Assembly (NCBI RefSeq): GCF_003013475.1
Contig: NZ_PXZO01000052.1
Coordinates: 106,762-170,761 of the forward strand
Length of the DNA stretch: 64,000 nt
DNA from: Brevibacillus porteri
GTDB taxonomy: Bacteria; Bacillota; Bacilli; Brevibacillales; Brevibacillaceae
Reading direction: 5' to 3'
Part shown: positions 17,748 through 25,644 of the stretch, piece by piece
How the letters are laid out: each line of letters starts with the position of its first letter
How positions within the stretch are numbered: position 1 is the stretch's first letter
The notes under the pieces: generated by a model
Databases searched by the model: none
Told to the model about the DNA's origin: nothing
What the model saw: only the letters and a program-made list of their open reading frames with translations
Position numbers and translations under genes: made by a program

Positions 17748-17963
17748 TTAGGCTTGCTCATAAGCCATGATCTCTTTTAATTCGTCTGTTAAGCGCAAAA
17801 ACAACTCTTTGTTCTTCGATGCAAGTGCCTCATCAATCTCCTGGATTAGCGTGCGCTTGCGATATTGACGCATTTGCTCATCGATCACCATTTCAGATAG
17901 CAAACCAGAAACCATTTGATTGTTCGTTCCGTACGCGTTGGAATAGAAATTCGGCCACTCCAT
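17748..17963 (-). CDS. stand-alone IDEAL-domain protein (short YpiB-like)
   Basis: A 71-residue protein whose second half reads LIQEIDEALASKNKELFLRL, containing the literal IDEAL-type signature found at the C-terminus of YpiB/UPF0302 proteins. B. subtilis YpiB carries a larger N-terminal domain before it; here only the IDEAL part is present, in the same position between ypiA and ypiF. The ATG at 17963 is seven bases after GTGAGG; an ATG at 17969 is too close to that site. Function unknown. Confidence 0.75.
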   Translation of the reverse strand: MEWPNFYSNAYGTNNQMVSGLLSEMVIDEQMRQYRKRTLIQEIDEALASKNKELFLRLTDELKEIMAYEQA

Positions 17964-17972
17964 ACCCATCCC

Positions 17973-19091
17973 TCACTTCAATAAAATAGTCGTTTCGGTA
18001 AAACCATTGTATTTTCGAAGCCAAGTCTGGCTCGCATACGTTGCGGTGTATAACCACTGCCCCTGTTCGTCTTGTCCGACGCGCAACAGTCCTAGATGCA
18101 CCATCATTTTGCATACCCGATTCACCAAGATATCTGTAGGCGAATCGTAGTAAAACTCTTTCATCCAATGGAGTAGCGTGTCCATCAGCGATTGCTGACT
18201 TACCCATCCACCCGACGCGATCAACGGAATGAGCTGAACCAGCATCGGCAAGTTCGGGACAGCCCGCTTGTACAGCCTCATCCAGAAGCGAATGACATCG
18301 TGGTACAGTTGATCGTTATACGGTTGCTCCAGTCGCTCCCTCCCCGCTTCCGTTACTGCTACCTTGCCGTCCACTTCTACAATCCATCGGTGATAGTAGC
18401 AGAAATCGTAGAGCAAGGAAAAACGGTCAGGGTATAAATCAAAATGCAGCCCGTACCCAAAACGCCATTTTTGCGGCAAAAGCGGCTCTTCTTTTACATA
18501 CAAAAATTGAAAAAGCTGCTGCTGATGACGCTTGTACATGCCACCTTCTGCGGTTAGCGGTACTGGCTCCTGCTGGAGAAATTGTAAAAATTGCATGATA
18601 TCATCGCAGAGTGCTGTTCCCTCATCCCTATAAGCTTGCGGACCAGGATGAAGCAATGCGTTTGAATCACGCCATTTTGTCAGCCACGCTTGCAAGTACG
18701 GCTCACGGATGTCCAGCGGAATTTGATACTGCCCTATGGTTTTACTTTTCGCCGGAAAAATCCATCCTCGCTTCATTGCTGCTGCGACAAACTTCCGTCC
18801 TTCCTCCTGCTTTTTTTCCTTTTCACACTCCAGTGCCACCCCGGCTTTCGCCAATAAATCCTCAAGCGACATGACCGTACGCTTGTCCAGGAACAGTTGG
18901 AGCAAAAAATGGGTTTCTGCACTGCTCAGCTGCTCAACTTCTTGAGAGATTGTCAACCTGTGCCTCAAGCTAGACAACAGTGACGTAATCAATTCGTTTT
19001 TGGAATGAGGGTTGCATTCGCATCCGTAATGGTTGGCAATCTGATGGAGCTGCCGGATATCGGTGTACACCAAGATCTCAGCCAAGTTCAT
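17973..19091 (-). CDS. hypothetical protein, possible winged-helix/helicase-associated
   Basis: A 372-residue soluble protein that I cannot name. The first 45 residues (ILVYTDIRQLHQIANHYGC) look SAP/HeH-like. The segment after residue 50 (LSSAETHFLLQLFLDKRTVM) resembles winged-helix repeats seen in XPB/Ssl2-type helicase-associated regions; there is no Walker motif. ATG at 19091 follows AAGGGATG. It ends 9 bases before the IDEAL gene and likely shares its transcript. B. subtilis has no obvious counterpart at this position. Confidence 0.65.
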   Translation of the reverse strand: MNLAEILVYTDIRQLHQIANHYGCECNPHSKNELITSLLSSLRHRLTISQEVEQLSSAETHFLLQLFLDKRTVMSLEDLLAKAGVALECEKEKKQEEGRKFVAAAMKRGWIFPAKSKTIGQYQIPLDIREPYLQAWLTKWRDSNALLHPGPQAYRDEGTALCDDIMQFLQFLQQEPVPLTAEGGMYKRHQQQLFQFLYVKEEPLLPQKWRFGYGLHFDLYPDRFSLLYDFCYYHRWIVEVDGKVAVTEAGRERLEQPYNDQLYHDVIRFWMRLYKRAVPNLPMLVQLIPLIASGGWVSQQSLMDTLLHWMKEFYYDSPTDILVNRVCKMMVHLGLLRVGQDEQGQWLYTATYASQTWLRKYNGFTETTILLK

Positions 19092-19153
19092 CTGTGCATC
19101 CCTTCTTTACGATGGCTTACTTGTCTCTCATTCTTGCCAAAATGCGGAAAAAT

Positions 19154-19192
19154 AAACAGGAAGCCACCGAAGTGACTTCCTGTTTGTCGATT
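19154..19192. terminator. bidirectional terminator after ypiA
   Basis: AAACAGGAAG and CTTCCTGTTT flank a short loop; T runs lie on both sides. It ends the ypiA transcript on the minus strand. Confidence 0.8.
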
Positions 19193-19194
19193 TT

Positions 19195-20142
19195 TTATTG
19201 CTCCTCTTCGGATTCATGGTCCCACTGGTCGTGAAGCTGTTGGTATTCTTTCGCTTCCTCATAGCGCCCGGCTTGAGTCAAAAGAGCGATCAGCCTGCGG
19301 ATTTGATCCAAATCGAACCCTGACAACGATACATATTGCTTTAGGGCCTCAATAGCTGCTTCTGTTTTCCCCATCGAAAGATTCACATCTGCAGCTAATG
19401 GGTACGCAGCCACATACTCCTCGTCAACCGCTTGCAAGCTGCTGACCAATTCGGCTGCTTCATCCAGTCGTCCTACGTGGAATGCCATCAGTGCACATCC
19501 GTAGAGTACTTCTGGCGAACGATCCATGACCAGCGCCTGACGGAATACTTGGTAAGCCTGTTCGAATTGACCGTTTTGAGCGTACGAGCGCCCCTTTGTC
19601 AAAAGCATGGACAGACTTTCATCCCCGGCTTGTTCCAGGAGCTTCATTGCTTTCTCGTCATCTCCAATGCGGAAATACAAGTTACCCAGCGCTGCCATAA
19701 TATCTTGGTTATCTGGCTCCTTCAGTCTTGCTTGCTCCAAATATTTGACCGCTACTTCATCTAAATCTTGGAGGGAATACAGATCCGCTAGCAATAAGTC
19801 AAGCTGGATGCTTTCAAAGCCAGATTCTTTGCATTCATAGAGAAGATGTTGCGCCGTCTCAAAATCACTGGAATCCAAAGCAATCTCTGCTAGCAGCAGC
19901 TGGCATTCTCTGCGCAAAGAGGAATCCATTTGGGGATTTTTGGCCATGACATCTGTCAGCAATTGACTCGCCTCCTCCAAATGACCGAGATGATACCAGA
20001 CCTCCGCCAAATACATCATGACATCCGGCATATCTTTTCCATGCTCCTGAACCTTTTGCAGAGCGGTCAAGCCCAACTCCACTTCATCGTTTTCAATCCG
20101 CTTGATCGCTTCGTCTATGACATACAGCCACTTTTTCGGCAT
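19195..20142 (-). CDS. ypiA: TPR protein YpiA-like
   Basis: A 315-residue tetratricopeptide-repeat protein with about eight consecutive TPR units, for example MYLAEVWYHLGHLEEASQLL and MAALGNLYFRIGDDEKAMKL. No signal peptide. Context (between aromatic-pathway genes and qcr) and repeat content match B. subtilis YpiA. I take the ATG at 20142, after AGGTGA; a GTG at 20151 lies in the ribosome site. The partner protein is unknown. Confidence 0.8.
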   Translation of the reverse strand: MPKKWLYVIDEAIKRIENDEVELGLTALQKVQEHGKDMPDVMMYLAEVWYHLGHLEEASQLLTDVMAKNPQMDSSLRRECQLLLAEIALDSSDFETAQHLLYECKESGFESIQLDLLLADLYSLQDLDEVAVKYLEQARLKEPDNQDIMAALGNLYFRIGDDEKAMKLLEQAGDESLSMLLTKGRSYAQNGQFEQAYQVFRQALVMDRSPEVLYGCALMAFHVGRLDEAAELVSSLQAVDEEYVAAYPLAADVNLSMGKTEAAIEALKQYVSLSGFDLDQIRRLIALLTQAGRYEEAKEYQQLHDQWDHESEEEQ

Positions 20143-20221
20143 TTCTTTCACCTCATATGTATTTTGCGTGGCCTTGTTGCTCTACGCGCTTGCTGAACAA
20201 CCACTCTAATAAAATAGCCAC

Positions 20222-20247
20222 AAAAGACCGTCCGAAGACGGTCTTTT
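20222..20247 (-). terminator. terminator after the anti-sigma gene
   Basis: AAAAGACCGTC and GACGGTCTTTT form an 11-bp stem with a four-base loop, 24 bases past the anti-sigma stop, separating it from ypiA. Confidence 0.85.
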
Positions 20248-20270
20248 CTTTTACTCTTGATCATATACCA

Positions 20271-20921
20271 TTATGCTCGCGTTAGCCAGCTCATTGTAAG
20301 AACAGTAATAAGGATTCCAAAAATACTAAGCACAATGCTGTAATTCGGCTTGGCTAAATCAGTAGAAGTCGGCTTTCCATCGAGCGGTACGATCGATGCA
20401 GTAGCATGTTCCAGTGAATCACCTTGCGACGTATATGGCTGTGCTTCTACCACGTATGTACCGTCGTCTGTTTGCATGGAAGAAGAAATGACTTGCGCCT
20501 TTGGCGTGTTAATCTCCATGACTTCTCCGTTAATAACGAGAGAATTCGCATGCTCCGTGGTACTTGTATTCACATATAAAGTGAATGAAAAGACCATGAG
20601 CAACAAAACCGCTACACTCGCACCCATGCGTCGCATTCTCGCTGTCACGCTGAAAATTTTTCTGCCGATCGGGATCGCCCACTGCTCTTCCGATAAAATA
20701 CGGGCCATCACCGCGTCTACAATGGAACGTGATGGAGTTACAGAATGATATTCTTCTTTATCCATTTCCATCCACTCACCACTGTCCGACCAAATCTCAT
20801 AGTCGGAACGACAGGCATAGCATGCGGCCATATGGTGATCAACCCGACGTTGGGTCACCTCAGGCAACAGATTTTCGGCGTATTCAGGCAGCATTTCCTG
20901 AACTTCTTCACATCTCATCAT
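20271..20921 (-). CDS. zinc-finger anti-sigma factor, two membrane segments
   Basis: A 216-residue putative anti-sigma factor. The N-terminal cytoplasmic part has the zinc-binding HxxxCxxC motif (HHMAACYACRSDY, residues 27-39) of the zf-HC2/RsiW family that holds an ECF sigma factor inactive. A membrane helix lies at about 91-112 (ASVAVLLLMVFSFTLYV), then a roughly 75-residue extracytoplasmic domain, and a second helix at the C-terminus (YSIVLSIFGILITVLTMSW). RsiW-type proteins usually have one helix. Its start overlaps the sigma gene stop (ATGA), indicating coupled synthesis. The signal sensed is unknown. Confidence 0.85.
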   Translation of the reverse strand: MMRCEEVQEMLPEYAENLLPEVTQRRVDHHMAACYACRSDYEIWSDSGEWMEMDKEEYHSVTPSRSIVDAVMARILSEEQWAIPIGRKIFSVTARMRRMGASVAVLLLMVFSFTLYVNTSTTEHANSLVINGEVMEINTPKAQVISSSMQTDDGTYVVEAQPYTSQGDSLEHATASIVPLDGKPTSTDLAKPNYSIVLSIFGILITVLTMSWLTRA

Positions 20922-21508
20922 CGATTCATCCCTTCAGCTTCATCCAAATGAGGGTCCAGGATGTAGTTTTCCAACTGTCCACGAATACTTTGCCGCGCTC
21001 GAAACAGTAGAGACTTCACAGAGCTCACTGTTAAATCCAGAATCGTAGCGATTTCTGTGTAATCCATTTGTTCGTACTCGCGTAATATCAGTGCTGAGCG
21101 TTGCTTCTCTGGCAGACTGTTGATTGCCAGTCTCACCATGCTCTCCCGTTCATTCCGGAGCAAAACTTGCTCAGGCAGTGTCTTGGGAGATGCCATAGGC
21201 ACTTGCAACGTATCATCCAGATACACATCAGAATTGCGACTCTTGCGCAATTCACTGAGTACGGAGTTGCGTGCAATCGTATAGAGCCAGGTGGAGAATG
21301 TAGCTTCTACATCTCGGAAAGAATGAATGCTCTTATACGCCTTGTAAAACGTCTCCTGACATATATCCTCCGCTATATGCTCTAAATGTGCCTGACGCAA
21401 AAGATGAGTGACAAATGAGAGGATCTTTTTTTCATATCGACGAATCAGTTCAGCATAGCATTCCAGATTACCTTCTTTAATCTCTCGGATAAGCTGGGAA
21501 TCGGTCAT
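20918..21508 (-). CDS. ECF-type RNA polymerase sigma factor
   Basis: A 196-residue group 4 sigma factor. Region 2 (residues 20-100) contains AEDICQETFYKAYK and TFSTWLYTIARN for core and -10 binding; region 4 (130-185) contains LPEKQRSALILREYEQMDY and a helix-turn-helix ending SVKSLLFRARQ. ATG follows AAGGAGGTAATCCTGATC. It overlaps its anti-sigma gene by four bases. A promoter upstream resembles ECF promoters, suggesting positive autoregulation. It is not confidently an orthologue of SigW, SigX or SigM. Confidence 0.93.
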   Translation of the reverse strand: MTDSQLIREIKEGNLECYAELIRRYEKKILSFVTHLLRQAHLEHIAEDICQETFYKAYKSIHSFRDVEATFSTWLYTIARNSVLSELRKSRNSDVYLDDTLQVPMASPKTLPEQVLLRNERESMVRLAINSLPEKQRSALILREYEQMDYTEIATILDLTVSSVKSLLFRARQSIRGQLENYILDPHLDEAEGMNR

Positions 21509-21558
21509 GATCAGGATTACCTCCTTGCGATTCCGATCCCTCAGCGGCCTTTTGCATA

Positions 21559-21587
21559 ATTAGACTGCTGGGGATGTAAAAAGTTGC
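21559..21587 (-). promoter_or_regulatory. candidate autoregulatory ECF promoter
   Basis: Minus-strand GCAACTT (21581-21587) and GTCTAAT (21559-21565) place AAC 17 bases before GTC, the spacing of Bacillus ECF promoters (AAC-16-CGT). It lies about 50 bases before the sigma start. Confidence 0.45.
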
Positions 21588-21635
21588 GCGACCTTACGAT
21601 TCTTTTTCTCGTGTGTCTGCTGGAAACCATTCACG

Positions 21636-21655
21636 AAAAAACCCCCAACCGGGGT
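21636..21655 (-). terminator. terminator abutting the amidohydrolase-like stop codon
   Basis: CCCC-GGTT-GGGG stem (21641-21654) directly after the stop codon, followed by a run of T on the minus strand. It isolates the downstream sigma operon. Confidence 0.75.
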
Positions 21656-22776
21656 TATATGACATAAGCGTAGGGCTTCGTGTCGAATAAACACTTACCC
21701 ATACCAATCAAAGGGATAAATCGCATATTTCGATATATCCATTTACCGTTCGACATAACAGATGTTGGAAGATGCATTTCACTAAAATTGAGAATAGTGG
21801 AAAGATCATTCTTTGTCAACCAGTTTTCCTTTTTCAGGAAAACGATATCAGCGTCTGCGCCAGTTGTCAAGCTTCCTTTTCGCGGATACAGTCCAATTGC
21901 TTTTGCGACATTTGTCGAAGTGAGCCTGACTAGCAAGCAAAGCAATTCTTCAGGCGTACACCAGTTCTTTCGTGTATCAATCCGCACATCGTGAATCGGA
22001 GATGCTACTTGCCAACTCCCAAACCATTGACGATGTAATTGACGAAGACCTTGATCCGTCACTTCGGCAGGTAAACGAAAGATATGCAGGAACGGATCAT
22101 TTTCTTCAAAATGAAAGGCCGCTTGAGAATCAGTGATGACTGTGCGTAATCGCCAATAACGAGTAGCCTCCATCCAAATCTGTCTAATGAGTTCCCGTTG
22201 TTCTTTTTTCAAAAACGGATCATTCTGTACCTGCATGTGCAGGATCGTATGTTTAGACGTATGAAGTTGCAAAAGCGTTTCCCATTTTATTGTGGAAATT
22301 TCTTCTGGATTTCGAATCGTGACATGAAACGAAGAATAGCCATGGTTCATCCACTCCGCTAAGCGGTCACCGTGAAGATCAGCGACATCGATTTCCACAT
22401 GCCAAACATAATCCAACAAACTGTTGAAGTGCTGGGTTTGTTGATAGTGAATTTGCGGTCTGCTCATCCAACGCTCTGGTTGGAAGACGTCCACCAGGCT
22501 TGTACATCCCGAGCTGATGAGATTTCGCATGGCTTCTATATAAACATCTACATCTTTGATTTTATACAACGAATGTGTCGGGAGTGCGACGAAACCGGGC
22601 AAAAGATACATACCGGTAGCATCTATTTCTTCATATAAATCGTTGAAGGGGTTTTTCGTCAAGGTATCTTTAGCCATTCGTACAATTTTCCCATGACGAA
22701 TCCAAATATCTACTTCTTTCATTCCTAGTGCTGTGACAATCGTTCCCCCACGTATGACCGTCCCTTGCTCCAGCAT
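21655..22776 (-). CDS. dihydroorotase/hydantoinase-like protein, probably not catalytic
   Basis: A 373-residue protein with the composite amidohydrolase fold: an N-terminal beta segment (VIRGGTIVTALGMKEVDIWI), IDATGMYLLPGFVALPTH at about 51-68, a barrel region, and the C-terminal GSLTTGADADIVFLKK segment. The usual metal motif GxxDxHxH becomes GFVALPTH: Asp is replaced by Ala64 and the first His by Pro66, and I see no clear replacement ligands. It is shorter than the roughly 430-460 residues of active relatives. It may be a structural or regulatory pseudoenzyme. ATG follows GGGAGGGGG. It is monocistronic. Confidence 0.7.
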   Translation of the reverse strand: MLEQGTVIRGGTIVTALGMKEVDIWIRHGKIVRMAKDTLTKNPFNDLYEEIDATGMYLLPGFVALPTHSLYKIKDVDVYIEAMRNLISSGCTSLVDVFQPERWMSRPQIHYQQTQHFNSLLDYVWHVEIDVADLHGDRLAEWMNHGYSSFHVTIRNPEEISTIKWETLLQLHTSKHTILHMQVQNDPFLKKEQRELIRQIWMEATRYWRLRTVITDSQAAFHFEENDPFLHIFRLPAEVTDQGLRQLHRQWFGSWQVASPIHDVRIDTRKNWCTPEELLCLLVRLTSTNVAKAIGLYPRKGSLTTGADADIVFLKKENWLTKNDLSTILNFSEMHLPTSVMSNGKWIYRNMRFIPLIGMGKCLFDTKPYAYVI

Positions 22777-22876
22777 AGCTCGTCCCCCTCCCGTTTCTCA
22801 TGCACACACTACCCTTGTACGAGCATATGCACAGAAAGGAGAAAAAGTACTAATGAGGATCAAACCGCTTTTTAAA

Positions 22877-22920
22877 CAAAAAAAGACCGCCGTTGATGTA
22901 AGCGCATTCAAACGACGGTA
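22877..22920 (-). terminator. second hairpin-plus-U-tract downstream of aroA
   Basis: Minus-strand ACCGTCGTTTGA pairs with TCAACGGCGGT and is followed by seven U. It lies after the aroA terminator and before the amidohydrolase-like gene, so it may act as a leader attenuator of that gene. Confidence 0.65.
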
Positions 22921-23045
22921 GCACACACGTGCTTTCTTATATTGGATAGGAGTGGAGAGAAACCATACTGTAGTTTTATAATAAACGGAATGTAAGCGCT
23001 TGTCAAATCATTTTTGCTAAAATTCGGAACGCTTTGTCCTCCCTC

Positions 23046-23086
23046 AAAAAAAAGAAGCCTGCTACCTTATAAAGGCACAGACTTCT
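23046..23086 (-). terminator. terminator after aroA
   Basis: Minus-strand GAAGTCTGTGCCTT pairs with AAGGTAGCAGGCTTC with small mismatches, followed by eight U. It ends the trp-hisC-tyrA-aroA transcript. Confidence 0.8.
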
Positions 23087-23099
23087 CTTTCATTTTTTC

Positions 23100-24380
23100 T
23101 TATTGGCTGATTTTCACAAGCAAGTCATGGAAGCCAGGGAACGATACATCAATCGCATCATCATTTTCGATGGTCGTCTCTCCCTCGGCAACGAGACCCG
23201 CAATCGCCATCGCCATGCCGATTCGGTGATCCCCCATGCTATCGATGACAGCCCCTGTCAATCCTGTTTTTCCTTCAATGATCATTCCGTCATCTGTAGC
23301 TGTCACCCTAGCGCCGAATTTGGACAGTTGACTAACCACCGTGGCAATACGGTCTGTCTCCTTTACTTTCAGCTCTTCCGCATCACGGATAACGGTTTGA
23401 CCTTTGGCCTGCGTTGCCATGACCGCAATCACCGGAATTTCGTCAATCAGGCGTGGAATGATATCTCCAGCAATTTCAATACCGTGCAGCTCCGAATGTG
23501 TCACGAGGAGGTCTGCAACCGGCTCTTCATTTACGACTCGCTCATTCAAAAGCTCCAGACTTCCCCCCATCGCCTTGACAACGTCAATAATGCCCGTGCG
23601 GCTTGGGTTAATTCCGACATTTTCAATGAGAAGAGAGCTGTCTGGTACAACCATTACAGCCGCAATCAAAAAGGCAGCGGAAGAAATGTCACCGGGAACA
23701 GAAATGGCACGGCCCTTCAGCTTTTGTCCGCCTTCTACCGAAACGGTCAAGCCATCACGCACAACTTGTACACCAAATGCTTGCAGCATACGCTCCGTAT
23801 GATCGCGAGATAAATGCGGCTCTGTTACACTCGTCACGCCTTTTGCCTGCAACCCTGCCAGCATAATCGCTGACTTCACTTGTGCACTCGCAACTGGGGA
23901 TTGATACGCGAACCCTTGAAGCTCCCCACCTCGAATGGATAACGGTGTGTATTCGCCGTCTTTTCTTCCATCGATTTTGGCGCCCATTTGACGAAGCGGT
24001 CCGATCACACGACGCATTGGTCTTTTGGCAATGGACTCATCGCCTTCCATCACCACATGGAAAGGCTGTGTTGCCATGATCCCTGCCATTAAACGAATGG
24101 TCGTACCGGAGTTCCCTACATCCAAATGTTGAGACGGTTCCTGCAAGCCATACCAGCCTTTTCCTTGTACGGTTACGGCATCTCCTTGTTGTTCAATCTC
24201 AATCCCCATCCGACGAAAGCAGCTAATCGTGCTCAAGCAATCGGCACCCGGCAAAAAGCCTTCAATGGTTGTGGTTCCTTCTGCTAGAGCTCCAAACATA
24301 ACTGCACGGTGGGAAATGGATTTATCTCCTGGCACGCGAACGGTACCTTTGATTTGTTTGGCTTGTTGTACGCGAAGCAT
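23100..24380 (-). CDS. aroA: 3-phosphoshikimate 1-carboxyvinyltransferase (EPSP synthase)
   Basis: Transfers enolpyruvyl from PEP to shikimate-3-phosphate, the sixth shikimate step. The 426-residue protein has the substrate motifs VPGDKSISHRA near residue 19 and LDVGNSGTTIRLM near 87, the LSRDHTERML segment and the C-terminal DHRIGMAMA. Gene symbol follows general usage; in B. subtilis the same gene is aroE. The ATG at 24380 is preferred, eight bases after AAGGAG; a GTG at 24389 touches that site. It is the last gene of the supraoperon. Confidence 0.96.
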   Translation of the reverse strand: MLRVQQAKQIKGTVRVPGDKSISHRAVMFGALAEGTTTIEGFLPGADCLSTISCFRRMGIEIEQQGDAVTVQGKGWYGLQEPSQHLDVGNSGTTIRLMAGIMATQPFHVVMEGDESIAKRPMRRVIGPLRQMGAKIDGRKDGEYTPLSIRGGELQGFAYQSPVASAQVKSAIMLAGLQAKGVTSVTEPHLSRDHTERMLQAFGVQVVRDGLTVSVEGGQKLKGRAISVPGDISSAAFLIAAVMVVPDSSLLIENVGINPSRTGIIDVVKAMGGSLELLNERVVNEEPVADLLVTHSELHGIEIAGDIIPRLIDEIPVIAVMATQAKGQTVIRDAEELKVKETDRIATVVSQLSKFGARVTATDDGMIIEGKTGLTGAVIDSMGDHRIGMAMAIAGLVAEGETTIENDDAIDVSFPGFHDLLVKISQ

Positions 24381-24471
24381 TTCTTCCACTCCTTTTCTCT
24401 CTCACGCTCTCCCAGAACGCCAGTCGCACTGTGAAGCGTCTTCGTTGTAAAGTGTGTTTGCATAAAAAAAC

Positions 24472-25581
24472 TTATGTGCGCTTGTATACATTGTAATCGA
24501 AAAAGCGAAGAACTTCCTCTCCCTTTTCCAACTCTTGTTGCGAATGGAACGTAATGCGTAGCACCCCATAAATGTCTTCTCGTGTCTCTCTGATTTGGAG
24601 ATTCGTGATGTTGATTTCTCTTGCTCCCAATAGTGTCGTAATTCGTCCGATTTCACCCGGGTTGTCAGGGATATCGATATACAAATCGTTCAAAGGAGGC
24701 AATGCACCCGTTTTGCGCTCAGGCAAGCTGTCGCGGAATTCTCGTGCCGTTTTGAAGAAATGCTCGATTCCTTCTGGATCTCCCTGTTCTACAAGGTGAA
24801 CGACATCTTCCAATGCGTTTGCCCAATCTTTTGCGATTTTCAGGATCGGATCACGGTTTTGCAGCAAAATATCACGCCACATCTGAGGGTTGCTCGATGC
24901 AATGCGCGTAATGTCACGGAAGCCACCAGCAGCAAGCGTAGCATGCCAAGCATTTTCCTCGTCGTACCCTGCCACCAGATTGACCAGAGCAGAAGCGAGA
25001 ATATGCGGGAAATGGCTGACTGCACCCACGACCTGATCATGCGAATCCGCGTCCATTTGCACGACTTTTGCGCGAGTCAGTGTAAGTAGTTCAGACAATT
25101 GCTTTATTTTTTCTTCAGGTGTTCCCGGCGCTGGTGTCAAAACATAATAGGCGTTTTCCATAAGACGGTCAGAAGCAGCTTCCACGCCGGATTTATGCGA
25201 GCCAGCCATCGGATGTCCACCAATAAACGTAACATGATCGGGAATGACATCCACCGCTTGTCTCACAATACCTGCTTTTGTACTGCCAACATCCGTAATG
25301 ATCACACCAGGCTGCAGATCCATTTCCACTAACGAGCGAATGGTTGCAACGATTTGCTCTACAGGTGATGCGAGGAAAATGACATTTGCTTCTCGAACTG
25401 CAGTCTGCAAATCAGTTGTGCCAGCATGAATGACACCAAGAGTCAGTGCTTTATCCAAACAATCCTGACGTAAATCGTAGCCGACTACCCGAATATTTGG
25501 ATCACGTCGCATAGACAGCGCGATTGAGCCGCCAATCAACCCGACGCCGATTACAGTAATGGTGGTTCTTTTCATCTCCAC
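24472..25581 (-). CDS. tyrA: prephenate dehydrogenase with ACT domain
   Basis: Oxidative decarboxylation of prephenate to 4-hydroxyphenylpyruvate, the tyrosine branch. The 369-residue protein has a Rossmann loop VIGVGLIGGSIAL near residue 11, the GGHPMAGSHKSG catalytic-site segment, and a C-terminal ACT domain from about 295 (LYIDIPDNPGEIGRITTLL), the usual site for tyrosine feedback inhibition. GTG at 25581 is spaced well from AAGGAAGG; an ATG six bases later is possible. It follows hisC as in B. subtilis. Confidence 0.95.
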   Translation of the reverse strand: MEMKRTTITVIGVGLIGGSIALSMRRDPNIRVVGYDLRQDCLDKALTLGVIHAGTTDLQTAVREANVIFLASPVEQIVATIRSLVEMDLQPGVIITDVGSTKAGIVRQAVDVIPDHVTFIGGHPMAGSHKSGVEAASDRLMENAYYVLTPAPGTPEEKIKQLSELLTLTRAKVVQMDADSHDQVVGAVSHFPHILASALVNLVAGYDEENAWHATLAAGGFRDITRIASSNPQMWRDILLQNRDPILKIAKDWANALEDVVHLVEQGDPEGIEHFFKTAREFRDSLPERKTGALPPLNDLYIDIPDNPGEIGRITTLLGAREINITNLQIRETREDIYGVLRITFHSQQELEKGEEVLRFFDYNVYKRT

Positions 25582-25611
25582 TCTCTATCCTTCCTTCATC
25601 TCTCTTAGACA

Positions 25612-25638
25612 AAGATGCCGAGGCATGCCCGGCATCTT
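25612..25638 (-). other. intercistronic hairpin between hisC and tyrA
   Basis: AAGATGCCG and CGGCATCTT form a 9-bp stem 6 bases past the hisC stop. There is no proper U tract, so RNA processing or stabilisation is as likely as partial termination. Confidence 0.45.
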
Positions 25639-25644
25639 CGTTCT

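Larger units (their letters stand above)
22777..23099. other. 323-base intergenic region between the amidohydrolase-like gene and aroA
   Basis: Besides the aroA terminator it holds a second strong hairpin with a minus-strand U tract, two sites resembling catabolite-responsive elements (TGTAAGCGCATTCA at 22897 and TGTAAGCGCTTGTCA at 22991) and a 22-codon plus-strand frame at 22853-22921 preceded by AAAGGAG. I see no convincing gene. It probably carries the promoter and leader of the amidohydrolase-like gene. Confidence 0.5.

Noticed and set aside
22853..22921. 22-codon plus-strand gene
   Set aside because: Although AAAGGAG precedes the ATG, most of the frame coincides with a minus-strand terminator hairpin, which explains the sequence better.
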